NCBI GenBank assembly: GCA_023413185.1
Contig: JAEZQD010000119.1
Span: 1-32,118, forward strand
Reading direction: 5' to 3'
Length of the DNA stretch: 32,118 nt
Source of the DNA: Bacillota bacterium
Lineage (GTDB): Bacteria; Bacillota; Clostridia; Oscillospirales; Ruminococcaceae
Shown here: one piece after another, positions 23,973 through 32,028 of the stretch
How the letters are laid out: each line of letters opens with the position of its first letter
Position numbering within the stretch: the first letter of the stretch is position 1
Notes under the pieces: generated by a model
The model's database searches: none
Told to the model about the DNA's origin: nothing
What the model saw: the letters and a program-made list of their open reading frames with translations, nothing else
Translations under genes and position numbers: made by a program

Positions 23973-24650
23973 GTGACCAATCTTCTTTCGGCCCTATCGG
24001 TCAACCGTCTGCTGGAGCTTTCCATCCGCCTGCTGGCGGTGGTTGCGATATTGCCGGTGCACGAGCTTGCCCACGCACTGGTGGCGGATAAGCTGGGCGA
24101 CAACACCGCCCGCCGTATGGGCAGACTAACCATAAACCCGCTGCGGCACCTCGACCTGCTTGGCACGGTCATGGTGCTGTTTGCCGGCTTTGGATGGGCA
24201 AAGCCCGTACCGGTGGACATACGTGCGTTTAAAAACCCCAAACGCGGCATGGCGGTTGTTGCGCTGGCGGGACCGGTGTCCAACTTTCTGCTGACCATGC
24301 TTTTTTTACTGGTGCAAAAGGCGCTTCTTCTTATCTTTGGCAGGGACATGCCCGACTCGGTATACTATCTCGTTCAAATATTTGACATGCTTGCCTATAT
24401 CAGCACGGCGCTGGGTGTGTTCAACCTGCTGCCCATTCCGCCGCTGGACGGGTCGCGGATTTTGGGGCTGTTTTTACCCGACAAGCTGTACTACACCATC
24501 ATGAAATATGAGCGCATTATCATGCTTGCGGTGTTTGCCCTGCTGTTTACGGGCGTACTGTCCGTGCCGCTTTCCGTTGTCACCGGGCAGATGTACAACC
24601 TGCTGGACCTTTTGACCGTGCCGTTTTCGGTCATTTTCAATTATATATAG
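23973..24650 (+). CDS. Site-2 protease family membrane metallopeptidase (M50)
   Basis: A 225-residue polytopic membrane protein. The zinc motif HELAH is at residues 30-34 within the first hydrophobic region, and the third ligand is Asp159 in NLLPIPPLDGS. GRLTINPLRHLDLLGT and WAKPVPV are further family blocks. It is a short version of the SpoIVFB/YwhC-like group without PDZ or CBS domains. These proteins cut substrates inside the membrane, but the target here is unknown. The GTG start has GGGAGG seven bases upstream. It leads the operon with scpA, 31 bases ahead, an arrangement frequent in Clostridia. Confidence 0.93.
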   Translation: MTNLLSALSVNRLLELSIRLLAVVAILPVHELAHALVADKLGDNTARRMGRLTINPLRHLDLLGTVMVLFAGFGWAKPVPVDIRAFKNPKRGMAVVALAGPVSNFLLTMLFLLVQKALLLIFGRDMPDSVYYLVQIFDMLAYISTALGVFNLLPIPPLDGSRILGLFLPDKLYYTIMKYERIIMLAVFALLFTGVLSVPLSVVTGQMYNLLDLLTVPFSVIFNYI

Positions 24651-24681
24651 TAGATGTTTCAAAGAAGGAGACTGAGAAAAC

Positions 24682-25416
24682 GTGACGGATAAGATGTCGT
24701 TTAAGCTCGAGAGCTTTGAGGGTCCGCTCGACCTTCTGCTGCACCTGATTTCAAAGCACAAGCTTAATATCTATGACGTCTCTATCTTTGATCTGGTGAG
24801 CCAGTACACGGAGTACATCGAGCAGCTTCGCCGTGAGGATTTGGAGGTTGCGAGTGAGTTTTTGGAGATGGCCGCACGCCTTGTGCACATCAAATCCGCC
24901 ATGCTGCTGCCCCGCCATGATGAGGGGGAACAGCTTCGCCGCGAGCTGACAGGGCAGTTGCTTGAGTACGCGATGATGAAGCGTGTCGCCGCAGAACTTG
25001 CCGGTCAGTATGTGGGCGGAGCCATCTTTACCGCAAAGCCCATTCAATTAGAGGTAGACGAAACCTATGGCTTTACCCATCAAGCAGCGGAGCTTGTTGC
25101 GGCATACGCGAGCGTATCGGGCAAAAGCCTGCGCCGCCTTCCGCCGCCCGCCTCCGCGTTTTCGGGCATTGTGCAGCGCCGCGTGGTGTCGGTTGCTTCC
25201 TGCATTCTAAAAATCATGCGAAAGCTGTACAAACGCTCCAATCAGCGCTTCAGCAGCCTTTTTAGGGACGCAAAGGATCGAAGCGAGCTGGTGGCGACCT
25301 TTCTTGCGGTGCTTGAGCTGGTTAAGTCAAGGCGCCTTGAGGTGGACGACACAGGCAAAGAGGTACAGTTCATCAAAAAGCAAAGGCAAGCGGCGGCAAA
25401 ATCCACCCAACCATAG
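24682..25416 (+). CDS. scpA: Segregation and condensation protein A
   Basis: A 244-residue kleisin subunit that bridges the SMC heads with ScpB in the bacterial condensin. The N-terminal block FKLESFEGPLDLLLHLI, followed by KLNIYDVSI and the EFLEMAARLVHIKSAMLLP helix, is the ScpA signature. The C-terminal winged-helix part (LFRDAKDRSELVATFLAVLELVK) binds the SMC head. The GTG start has AAGGAG upstream at a slightly long spacing of 11 bases; the internal ATG four codons later is too far from it. ScpB follows after 96 bases. Confidence 0.96.
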   Translation: MTDKMSFKLESFEGPLDLLLHLISKHKLNIYDVSIFDLVSQYTEYIEQLRREDLEVASEFLEMAARLVHIKSAMLLPRHDEGEQLRRELTGQLLEYAMMKRVAAELAGQYVGGAIFTAKPIQLEVDETYGFTHQAAELVAAYASVSGKSLRRLPPPASAFSGIVQRRVVSVASCILKIMRKLYKRSNQRFSSLFRDAKDRSELVATFLAVLELVKSRRLEVDDTGKEVQFIKKQRQAAAKSTQP

Positions 25417-25512
25417 CTTGAGGATGTCGCCTGATATTTATATGAAAACCCGATTCCATACAATGCTTCACTGCGGCAATCGACAGGAACACGGGGGGAG
25501 AGGACACACTGC

Positions 25513-26109
25513 ATGGAGTTACGAGAGCTTGAGAATAAGATAGAGGCGGTGCTGTTTGCAAGCGGCGATCCCATAGAGCAGGACAAGCTGTGTGAGGAGC
25601 TGGGCATTGTGCCCAAGGAGCTTGACCGTGTCATCCGCTCATTGGGCGACCGGCTGGAGGGCACGGCACTCACGGTTCTGCGTTTGGGTACGGCATACCA
25701 GCTTACCACCCGCCCTCTGTACGGCGAGGTGATTCAATCGGTGCTTGCGGCAAACCGCAATACACAGCTTTCGCCGGCGGCGATGGAGGTACTGGCCGTT
25801 ATCGCATACAATCAGCCTGTGACAAAAGGCTTTGTTGAACAGGTGCGCGGGGTTGACAGCTCGGGCGTTATCACAAACCTGGTGAACAAATCACTTGTGG
25901 AGGAAGCGGGGCGCCTTGAACTGCCGGGTCGACCGATTGCGTACCGCACCACCGCCCATTTTCTCCGCTGCTTTGGGCTCGATTCACTTGACGCGCTGCC
26001 CCCGATTCAACAGGATACGGAGGACACGGCTGACGAGCAACCGGCAATACACGACACGCAGGAGGACGAGCTGCAAACCGAACTGGAAACGGTGGGCACG
26101 GCAAGGTAG
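25513..26109 (+). CDS. scpB: Segregation and condensation protein B
   Basis: A 198-residue protein made of two winged-helix domains, with the family run LENKIEAVLFASGDPI at the start, then YQLTTRPLYGEVI and LSPAAMEVLAVIAYNQPVTK, and RGVDSSGVITNLVNKSLVEEAGR in the second domain. It dimerises and binds ScpA in the SMC complex during chromosome segregation. The last 40 residues are an acidic, Gln/Glu/Asp-rich tail, as is common in clostridial ScpB. The start ATG has GGAGAGG nine bases upstream. It lies between scpA and the DUF2953 gene. Confidence 0.96.
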   Translation: MELRELENKIEAVLFASGDPIEQDKLCEELGIVPKELDRVIRSLGDRLEGTALTVLRLGTAYQLTTRPLYGEVIQSVLAANRNTQLSPAAMEVLAVIAYNQPVTKGFVEQVRGVDSSGVITNLVNKSLVEEAGRLELPGRPIAYRTTAHFLRCFGLDSLDALPPIQQDTEDTADEQPAIHDTQEDELQTELETVGTAR

Positions 26110-26157
26110 GGTAAGCATCAAAAATGCCACATGGGCGAAGGAGGCGGAATCATCAAT

Positions 26158-26817
26158 ATGGCGGGATGGATTATCCTTGGTGTAATGATTGTGCTTTTTT
26201 TGCTGCTTATCGCTCCGATACGCATCATCTTAAAATATGACAAAGAGCTTTTTATACAAGCGAGATACCTGCTGTTTTGCTATCACCTAATGCCCCAAGC
26301 AGGGCCAAAGAAGAAGCGAAAGAAGCAAAAGACGAAGCAAAAAAAGGACGAGAAAGCAAAGCAGCAAGAGCAGGCACTTGACCAAAAGAACCTGTTTGGT
26401 ATCGTGTCTTGGGTAAAGATTGCATCCGAGTCGATTTCGCCCGTAGTAAAACGCGCCCTTTCCAAGGGGCGTATCACCCGCCTTGAGCTGTATATGGATG
26501 TCACGGCGGACAATCCCGCCGACGCCGCCTTTGAGGCGGGCAGGCTCAACGCTTATGCGTACGGATTATACGGGCTGGTACAAGAATCGTTTCGGTCGGT
26601 ATGCAAACCCGATGTTCAGATACTGCCAAACTACTATGCACCCGAGGGGGACATCTTTTTTCGGGTTCATCTGCATGTTAGCTTGGCCGCCTCAATCGCC
26701 GCGGGTATTCGGTTTGGCGTTCGGCTGCTTAAGCATATGATAAAACGAAAGAGTGAAGAGAACGAAGTCGCGGCGCAACCGCACCCCAAAAAGTCGGCGG
26801 ACGCAGTTATCAATTAG
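26158..26817 (+). CDS. DUF2953 domain membrane protein (YtfI-like)
   Basis: A 219-residue protein with one N-terminal membrane helix (about residues 4-25), a very lysine-rich stretch (KKKRKKQKTKQKKDEKAK) and the DUF2953 core ITRLELYMDVTADNPADAAFEAGRL with YAYGLYGLV; the end is again basic. In Bacillus subtilis the DUF2953 protein YtfI is encoded beside YtfJ/GerW, and the same order occurs here, so a role in spore or envelope formation is likely but unproven. I use the ATG at 26158 because the upstream ATG at 26131 has no ribosome binding site, although GGAGG at 26140-26144 is 13 bases away. Confidence 0.85.
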   Translation: MAGWIILGVMIVLFLLLIAPIRIILKYDKELFIQARYLLFCYHLMPQAGPKKKRKKQKTKQKKDEKAKQQEQALDQKNLFGIVSWVKIASESISPVVKRALSKGRITRLELYMDVTADNPADAAFEAGRLNAYAYGLYGLVQESFRSVCKPDVQILPNYYAPEGDIFFRVHLHVSLAASIAAGIRFGVRLLKHMIKRKSEENEVAAQPHPKKSADAVIN

Positions 26818-26827
26818 TATTTTTTAG

Positions 26828-26857
26828 GTATTATTACCCTGTTCAATAGGCATTATA
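26828..26857 (+). promoter_or_regulatory. Possible sporulation-sigma (sigma-G/F-like) promoter before gerW
   Basis: CATTATA at 26851-26857 fits the CATnnTA -10 of sigma-G promoters. A partial -35 (GTATT, 26828-26832) lies 18 bp upstream. The match is incomplete; the assignment leans on the known forespore expression of ytfJ in Bacillus. Confidence 0.3.
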
Positions 26858-26914
26858 GTAACCGAAAACCCCAAACAATAGCCGCTACCAGCGGCGAGAA
26901 TGGAGCTGGCAACA

Positions 26915-27328
26915 ATGAGCGAACATCCGATTAAAGGTCTGATGGACTCCACCATTCAGAAGATTAAGGATATGGTGGACGGCAACACCATCATCGGCGA
27001 CGCGATTACAACCGCGGAGGGAACGGTGATTATCCCGGTATCCAAGGTGCATCTCGGGTTTGCGTCCGGCGGGTCTGATTTTGGCGGAAAAAGCCCCGAA
27101 AAGGATCGATTTGGCGGCGGCGCGGGTGCGGGTCTTACCGTTAACCCCGTTGCGTTTTTGGTGCTGTCCGGCGGCAATGTGCGCCTGATACAGCTTGCCG
27201 AAAAGAACAATACCGCCGACCGCGCCATCAACCTGGTACCCGAGGTGATGGATAAAATCACCGAGCTTGCAGCGCTGTTTGCCGCAAAAAAGGATACGGA
27301 AGGCGACGCGCAGGACGCACAGAAGTAG
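26915..27328 (+). CDS. gerW: GerW family sporulation protein (YtfJ)
   Basis: A 137-residue protein with the family signature: HPIKGLMDSTIQKIKDMVDGNTIIGD, then GTVIIPVSKVHLGFASGGSDFGG and a Gly-rich FGGGAGAGLTVNPVAFLVL. The C-terminus is charged and variable. In Bacillus the homologue is made in the forespore and is needed for lysozyme-independent germination steps; many Clostridia carry it. There is no signal peptide. The ATG at 26915 has GGAG nine bases before it, whereas the ATG at 26900 overlaps that site. Its presence is the best sign in the window that the organism forms spores or descends from a spore former. Confidence 0.93.
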   Translation: MSEHPIKGLMDSTIQKIKDMVDGNTIIGDAITTAEGTVIIPVSKVHLGFASGGSDFGGKSPEKDRFGGGAGAGLTVNPVAFLVLSGGNVRLIQLAEKNNTADRAINLVPEVMDKITELAALFAAKKDTEGDAQDAQK

Positions 27329-27371
27329 CTCTTTTGCATACGCAAATGGGTAGAGAGAAGGCGGTTTGGCT

Positions 27372-28826
27372 TTGACACGATTTCTGCGATTAGTGGCAAT
27401 GGTCTGTATTGCATGCTTGTTTGCTTCCTGTTCTCAGTCTCTGCCGCGCGTGCAGACGGATGAATCCCCGGAGGATAAGCTCGAAGCGGCATCCGGCATA
27501 ATTGCGACCGACACGTTTGTTTGTCCTACTGCTACGGCGTTGCAGGTACGCTGGTCGGATGCTTCGGATGAGCTGGTAATCGCCCAAGCAAACACCCTTG
27601 TACACATGCGTGTTTCGGGTGAGGATGGTACTACCGTCAACTTATACGGCGGCGGTGCGGACGCGCCGTACAGTCCCAGCGGCACAAACGTGTCGCTTTC
27701 GTGGAACGATCATATGGTTTTTGCGGCAGGCTGCAATAACGCGCCAACGCGAATTGTAAATCAAGACGGCAAAACCACCTTTGTAAACGCCGCTCTGTTT
27801 ACAGCGGACGGACGGCTGGTTCGCGTCTTTCCCGCAATGCAGGAGAGCGAAATCAAAAAACAACGTGAGCCGTTTGAACGCTCGGTTATGCAGGATGTCG
27901 CCTTGGTGACATGGCTGGATGAGGACCGATTTGTGGTCAATACACGGGCAAGAATCTATGTATACAGTGTCAGTAGCGATGAATTGACCCTGGTGTCCGA
28001 CATGATTGAAGCTGTGCGCGCGGGCTTTACAATCTATGTGGCCAACTCGTTTGGTTCGGGTCAGGGTTGGGCGATGAATGGACTGTATTATTACACCGCC
28101 TGCCTGCAGCTGGTGGACGGTCAAAATCAAAGAGATTTGCTGTATGTCGTAAATCGTGACAATACCGTTTCGCCGGTATACAAAAGCGAAGAGCTGCCCG
28201 CTTACCCCCGTTATCATTTAGAGAATAACACCCTAATTATGTATGATGATTATTACAGTGAGCAAAATGTGTGGCATACGCGCATAAGCTACGCGAACAT
28301 GGACGATAGAAAGCTTTACGATTTTTTGGACATGCAGGCTGATTACAACGTCTTTACCGATGGGCGGTTTCTAACCGCAATAGATTATGATTGGATTGAA
28401 GGGGAGAACGGGCAGATAACAATGGGTGATAGCAAGTTCTGTTGTTATGATAGTCACAACGATGTGCTGTACCGCGTTTTGCAGAACGATTTGGGACTCA
28501 CGCAGCCCAAGGGACAGTACTATTTTAATCTGCTGTCGCTCGATACACAGGACGAGGATAATCCCACACTCATCTTTTCTGCGTCCGATTATTGGGTGAA
28601 CACGGCGGCAAACCTCGGCTACAGCACCACTGCAATCTACAAGGTTGCCATGAATTCAGGGGAGGTTTGCATGCTGTATCAGCTGCCGCAGAACATGTCG
28701 GTTTATCGGGACTATTATGAAGACTACGTAAGCCCTGACGGCAGATATGTATACTGCAAACAGATGCGTTTTGACGGCATCAATCAGTCCGACAACTGGG
28801 ACATATCTGTTCTGTCCCTTTCATGA
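27372..28826 (+). CDS. Putative lipoprotein of unknown function
   Basis: A 484-residue exported protein. The N-terminus is basic and hydrophobic (TRFLRLVAMVCIACLFASC), with a lipobox-like end at Cys20, so the mature protein should be anchored on the outer face of the membrane. The rest has no motif that I can name. It contains repeated strand-turn patterns such as SPSGTNVSLSWNDHMVFAAG and YVSPDGRYVYCKQ, as in beta-propeller or TolB-like proteins, and many aromatic and acidic residues. Two in-frame TTG codons are possible starts; the one at 27372 has AAGGCGG seven bases upstream. It is inserted between gerW and a D,D-carboxypeptidase gene, suggesting an envelope or spore-related role by location only. 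Confidence 0.75.
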   Translation: MTRFLRLVAMVCIACLFASCSQSLPRVQTDESPEDKLEAASGIIATDTFVCPTATALQVRWSDASDELVIAQANTLVHMRVSGEDGTTVNLYGGGADAPYSPSGTNVSLSWNDHMVFAAGCNNAPTRIVNQDGKTTFVNAALFTADGRLVRVFPAMQESEIKKQREPFERSVMQDVALVTWLDEDRFVVNTRARIYVYSVSSDELTLVSDMIEAVRAGFTIYVANSFGSGQGWAMNGLYYYTACLQLVDGQNQRDLLYVVNRDNTVSPVYKSEELPAYPRYHLENNTLIMYDDYYSEQNVWHTRISYANMDDRKLYDFLDMQADYNVFTDGRFLTAIDYDWIEGENGQITMGDSKFCCYDSHNDVLYRVLQNDLGLTQPKGQYYFNLLSLDTQDEDNPTLIFSASDYWVNTAANLGYSTTAIYKVAMNSGEVCMLYQLPQNMSVYRDYYEDYVSPDGRYVYCKQMRFDGINQSDNWDISVLSLS

Positions 28827-28909
28827 CCCCAGCCCGCGAATGAACAAGGCGATAAAAGCATATACTCCTACTGTTATTGTTTGGCGGTAGGAAAGGCTGG
28901 GGAAACGGT

Positions 28910-30040
28910 ATGCTTAAACAGGCGGCGGCTGCCTTACTGGCGGCAATGATGGTTACGGCGGTTCAAACCGCACCGTCCTTACCGCCCGAAATCTCCGCAA
29001 AATCCGCGGTGGTTATCGAGGCTCAGACGCGGCGCGTGATCTACCAATCCAATGCGCAGGAGCAGCTGCCCATAGCAAGCACCACAAAGATTATGTCCGC
29101 GCTGCTGGCACTCGAGCATCCCGCGCTGGAGAAGGAGTTTGTGGTGGACGCCGCCGCCATCCATGTAGAGGGTTCCTCCATGGGACTTAGGGAAGGCGAC
29201 TCGGTCACGATGTTTGCGCTTGCGTGCGGCATGCTGCTTTCGTCGGGCAACGATGCCGCGAATGCCGCCGCCGTTGCGATGTGCGGCAGCATATCCGGCT
29301 TTGTCATGCGCATGAACGAGCGGGCACAGCAGCTTGGTCTTGAGAACACCCGTTTTGCAAACCCTTCGGGGTTGGATGCCGAGGGGCACTACTCCACCGC
29401 TTACGACATGGCATGCCTTGCGGCGTTTGCGCTGGAGAACGAACGGTTTGCAGAAATCTGCAGTCAAAGCAACATGCGTGTGCGGTACGGCAACCCGCCC
29501 TACGACCGCTGGCTTGACAACCACAACCGACTGGTAGACAGCTACGAGGGCTGTATCGGCGTTAAAACCGGCTTTACCAGCGAGGCGCGCCGCTGCTTGG
29601 TATCGGCGGCGGAGCGGGACGGCGTGCGCCTGATCTGCGTCACGCTCAACGACCCGGACGACTGGCGCGACCATGCCGCGTTGTTTGATTACGGCTTTGA
29701 GCTGTATAAAAGCGTAGGCATCGACACCGATTTAGACGGTGCGGTGGTTCCCGTAGCGGGCGGCGATTCCATCCGGCTGCCGGTGGTCACAAGTGAACAG
29801 GCAAACGCGGTATTATCCGAAAGCGAACTGAAAAACCTTGAGCGCCGCATCCTCGCCCCGCCTATGCTGTTTGCGCCGGTTGCAAAGGGGCAGGTGGTGG
29901 GCAGTGTGGAATATATCACAGACGGAGTTACGGTAAAAACCCTGCCGCTCTATGCGGCAAAGGATATTAAATATAAGGAAAACCCGACCCTTTGGGCGCG
30001 CATCGCGCGGCTGTTCGTGGCGGATAGCGAAGCGGCTTAA
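28910..30040 (+). CDS. D-alanyl-D-alanine carboxypeptidase (DacB/DacF-type, S11)
   Basis: A 376-residue penicillin-binding protein of the low-molecular-mass class. It has a signal peptide at 1-22, the active-site tetrad STTK at 57-60, SGN at 112-114 and KTG at 219-221, followed by a C-terminal beta domain and an amphipathic end (LWARIARLFVAD) that could hold it at the membrane. It trims the terminal D-Ala of peptidoglycan peptides outside the cell. In Bacillus, dacB lies near scpAB and rluB and acts on the spore cortex, so a similar sporulation role is plausible. The ATG at 28910 follows GGGG with seven-base spacing; the open frame 11 codons longer starts at a TTG with no site. Confidence 0.94.
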   Translation: MLKQAAAALLAAMMVTAVQTAPSLPPEISAKSAVVIEAQTRRVIYQSNAQEQLPIASTTKIMSALLALEHPALEKEFVVDAAAIHVEGSSMGLREGDSVTMFALACGMLLSSGNDAANAAAVAMCGSISGFVMRMNERAQQLGLENTRFANPSGLDAEGHYSTAYDMACLAAFALENERFAEICSQSNMRVRYGNPPYDRWLDNHNRLVDSYEGCIGVKTGFTSEARRCLVSAAERDGVRLICVTLNDPDDWRDHAALFDYGFELYKSVGIDTDLDGAVVPVAGGDSIRLPVVTSEQANAVLSESELKNLERRILAPPMLFAPVAKGQVVGSVEYITDGVTVKTLPLYAAKDIKYKENPTLWARIARLFVADSEAA

Positions 30041-30143
30041 AGATGTCCCACATCGAGCAAGGCTTAGTCTTATGGCTTTTGCAATAGTTTTACACACAGT
30101 ATAGCGCCGCAAAGGCCTTATTTTGAAAGGAACAAGAAACAAC

Positions 30144-31349
30144 ATGGCTGTACAAAACGGGGATAGGATTCAAAAGGTAATGTCCGACATGGGCGTTGCC
30201 TCGCGCAGAAAATCAGAGGAGTATATCAAACAGGGCAGGGTGCAGGTCAACGGCAGAAAGGCCGAAATCGGCATGAGCGTCAACCCAAAAAAGGACATCA
30301 TCACGCTGGATGGAGTGCGTCTGGACGCACCGGAGGGCGGCAAAAAATACTATCTTGCCATGTACAAGCCCCGCGGCTACGTCACCACAATGAGCGATGA
30401 GCTTGGGCGCAAGACCATCGTCGACCTGCTTAAAGACCTTCCCGTTCGGGTTTACCCCGTAGGCAGGCTGGACAAGCAGAGCGAGGGCTTGCTTTTGCTC
30501 ACCAACGATGGCGCGTTCGCGAATATACTTACGCACCCAAGCCACGAGGTGACCAAGGTGTACCGCGTGACGGTGGAGGGCATTGCAAGTGAAGAACAGC
30601 TGATACAGCTTGCCGAGGGCGTGATAATAGACGGCAAAAGGACGCTGCCCGCCCAGGCTAAGGTGATTACCACCGGCGAAGGGCGCACCGTCATAGAGAT
30701 GATTATTCGGGAAGGACGCAACCGCCAGATTCGCAAGATGTGCGAGGCGGTAAACCTTGAGGTAAAGCGACTGCGTCGCACCATGATAGGTCCCGTTAAG
30801 CTTTCCATGCTTGCACCGGGCGAATACCGCGAGCTTACGCCTGCGGAGCTTACCGCACTTCGTGCCATGGCGTCAAAGAGTCAGCGCAAAAGCGCGCACG
30901 AAAAGGCGCAAGAAACCGCAAAGGTCAAAAGAACCATGACGCGGGGCACAAAGCCCCGCGGCGAGGGAGCACGCTACGGCGAAGCGAAGCCCCGCAGTGA
31001 GGGAACGCGATACGGCGAGAAAAAGCCCGGCGGCTCAGGCTCACGGTACGGCGAAGCCAAACCGCGCAATGAGGGCGCTAAGTACGGCGAAGCGAAGCCC
31101 CGCAGTGAGGGAACGCGATACGGCGAGAAAAAGCCCGGCGGCTCAGGCTCGCGGTACGGGGAAGCCAAACCTCGCAATGAGGGCGCTAAGTACGGCGAAG
31201 CGAAGACCCGCAGTGAGGGAACGCGATACGGCGAGAAAAAGCCGGGCGGCTCAGGCTCGCGGTACGGCGAAGCCAAACCGCGCAATGAGGACGCTAAATA
31301 CAACGATTCAAAGCCCCGCCGTAAGACGGACGCACCCCGCAACAAATAG
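30144..31349 (+). CDS. rluB: 23S rRNA pseudouridine synthase RluB-type with repetitive basic tail
   Basis: A 401-residue protein. Residues 8-55 are an S4 RNA-binding domain (RIQKVMSDMGVASRRKSEEYI, VQVNGR). Residues 68-245 are the RsuA/RluB catalytic domain with the motif YPVGRLDKQSEGLLLLTND (catalytic Asp110) and REGRNRQIRKMCEAV. It should convert a uridine of 23S rRNA to pseudouridine. After about residue 247 there is a long unusual extension, mostly nine copies of a 12-residue unit starting Tyr-Gly-Glu, arranged as three 36-residue blocks. Usual RluB proteins end near residue 240-250. The ATG at 30144 has AAAGGA upstream at a slightly long 12-base spacing; a TTG at 30123 would overlap it. 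Confidence 0.93.
   Translation: MAVQNGDRIQKVMSDMGVASRRKSEEYIKQGRVQVNGRKAEIGMSVNPKKDIITLDGVRLDAPEGGKKYYLAMYKPRGYVTTMSDELGRKTIVDLLKDLPVRVYPVGRLDKQSEGLLLLTNDGAFANILTHPSHEVTKVYRVTVEGIASEEQLIQLAEGVIIDGKRTLPAQAKVITTGEGRTVIEMIIREGRNRQIRKMCEAVNLEVKRLRRTMIGPVKLSMLAPGEYRELTPAELTALRAMASKSQRKSAHEKAQETAKVKRTMTRGTKPRGEGARYGEAKPRSEGTRYGEKKPGGSGSRYGEAKPRNEGAKYGEAKPRSEGTRYGEKKPGGSGSRYGEAKPRNEGAKYGEAKTRSEGTRYGEKKPGGSGSRYGEAKPRNEDAKYNDSKPRRKTDAPRNK
30975..31298 (+). repeat. Three tandem 108-bp in-frame repeats in rluB
   Basis: Copies lie at 30975-31082, 31083-31190 and 31191-31298. By eye they differ at only three (1 vs 2), five (1 vs 3) and six (2 vs 3) of 108 positions. Each encodes 36 residues made of three related 12-residue units (YGEAKPRSEGTR, YGEKKPGGSGSR, YGEAKPRNEGAK) with nine basic and five acidic residues. 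Partial units flank the array on both sides. Confidence 0.97.
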
Positions 31350-31470
31350 AAGGATGCCTTAGGCCTTGACAATGAAGTCCAGACGGCTTTGTTGCCAAGG
31401 CTGTGCTATGTAAACACCACCAGTTGTATCGTTACTGTGATATCATCACTGTTTCATTCAAGGTAAGGCA

Positions 31471-31482
31471 TATAATTATAAT
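31471..31482 (+). promoter_or_regulatory. Possible tandem -10 elements before the 128-aa gene
   Basis: TATAAT occurs twice in a row (31471-31476 and 31477-31482), about 35-45 bases before the start codon. No good -35 is seen at 16-18 bp. A small inverted repeat, GTGAT-ATC-ATCAC (31437-31449), lies just upstream and might bind an activator or repressor. Confidence 0.35.
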
Positions 31483-31516
31483 AGAACAAGCTGTGAAAAG
31501 ACGAAAGGAAAAAACG

Positions 31517-31903
31517 ATGGTTGAATTTTTACCCTGCCGCGACCCGCAGCAGATTGAGGCGATGTGCAATGATGCGGCAATCCCTTACGCGCCCCAGATA
31601 CACGCCTATACGGCGGTGCAGGATGATACGCAGCTTGGCTATGCGCTGTTTTTGCTCGAGCCCGAGCGGGTTTTTATTCTGCACATTCCAAATGACGACT
31701 ATTTAGCGGATGTTTTGGTGCGCAGCGCGATGAACAGCGCCCTTTTGCGGGGCGTGGAACTGGTGCGTTTCCAACACTGCAACAATGTGCAGCTATTGAA
31801 GCTTCTTAATTTTGTAACCGGCGACATTAATCTGGATGTTCCAATAAAAAACTTTATCCACGACTGCAAAAATTGCGCAAATTCGCAAGGAAAGTCTTGT
31901 TGA
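31517..31903 (+). CDS. Protein of unknown function (128 aa), possibly GNAT-like fold
   Basis: A short soluble protein that I do not recognise with certainty. It starts MVEFLPCRDPQQIEAM, has a central LGYALFLLEPERVFILHI strand pair, then DYLADVLVRSAMNSALLRGVE, and ends in a cysteine-containing CKNCANSQGKSC. The strand-strand-helix order (GYALF, then VFILHI, then a helix with a conserved-looking RSAMNSALLRG) resembles a reduced acetyltransferase fold, but the acetyl-CoA loop is not clear, so this is only a suggestion. The ATG at 31517 has GAAAGGA upstream; the frame extends 38 codons further with no ribosome binding site. It follows rluB by about 170 bp with its own possible promoter. Confidence 0.75.
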   Translation: MVEFLPCRDPQQIEAMCNDAAIPYAPQIHAYTAVQDDTQLGYALFLLEPERVFILHIPNDDYLADVLVRSAMNSALLRGVELVRFQHCNNVQLLKLLNFVTGDINLDVPIKNFIHDCKNCANSQGKSC

Positions 31904-31929
31904 GGCGGACATAATAGTGTATACTTAAT

Positions 31930-31958
31930 TTGATTACGCAAAAGTTGATTCGTTAAAT
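31930..31958 (+). promoter_or_regulatory. Possible promoter of the last, partial gene
   Basis: TTGATT (31930-31935), 17 bp, then TTAAAT (31953-31958). Both boxes are four-of-six matches. The start codon of the next gene lies about 70 bases downstream. Confidence 0.4.
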
Positions 31959-32028
31959 TTTTGTCGCAGTTGACGGTAAGTTTCAGCAAGACCGTCCTCA
32001 TACTAGACATGGAAACGGAGGAAAAAAG

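Noticed and set aside
30975..31298. Tandem repeats considered as a CRISPR array
   Set aside because: The repeats are 108 bp, directly adjacent without unique spacers, in frame within a gene, and no cas genes are present.
30974..31372. Long open frames on the minus strand and in a second plus frame over the rluB repeat
   Set aside because: They result from the stop-free 108-bp repeat being read in other frames; they have no ribosome binding sites, and the rluB frame is clearly the coding one.
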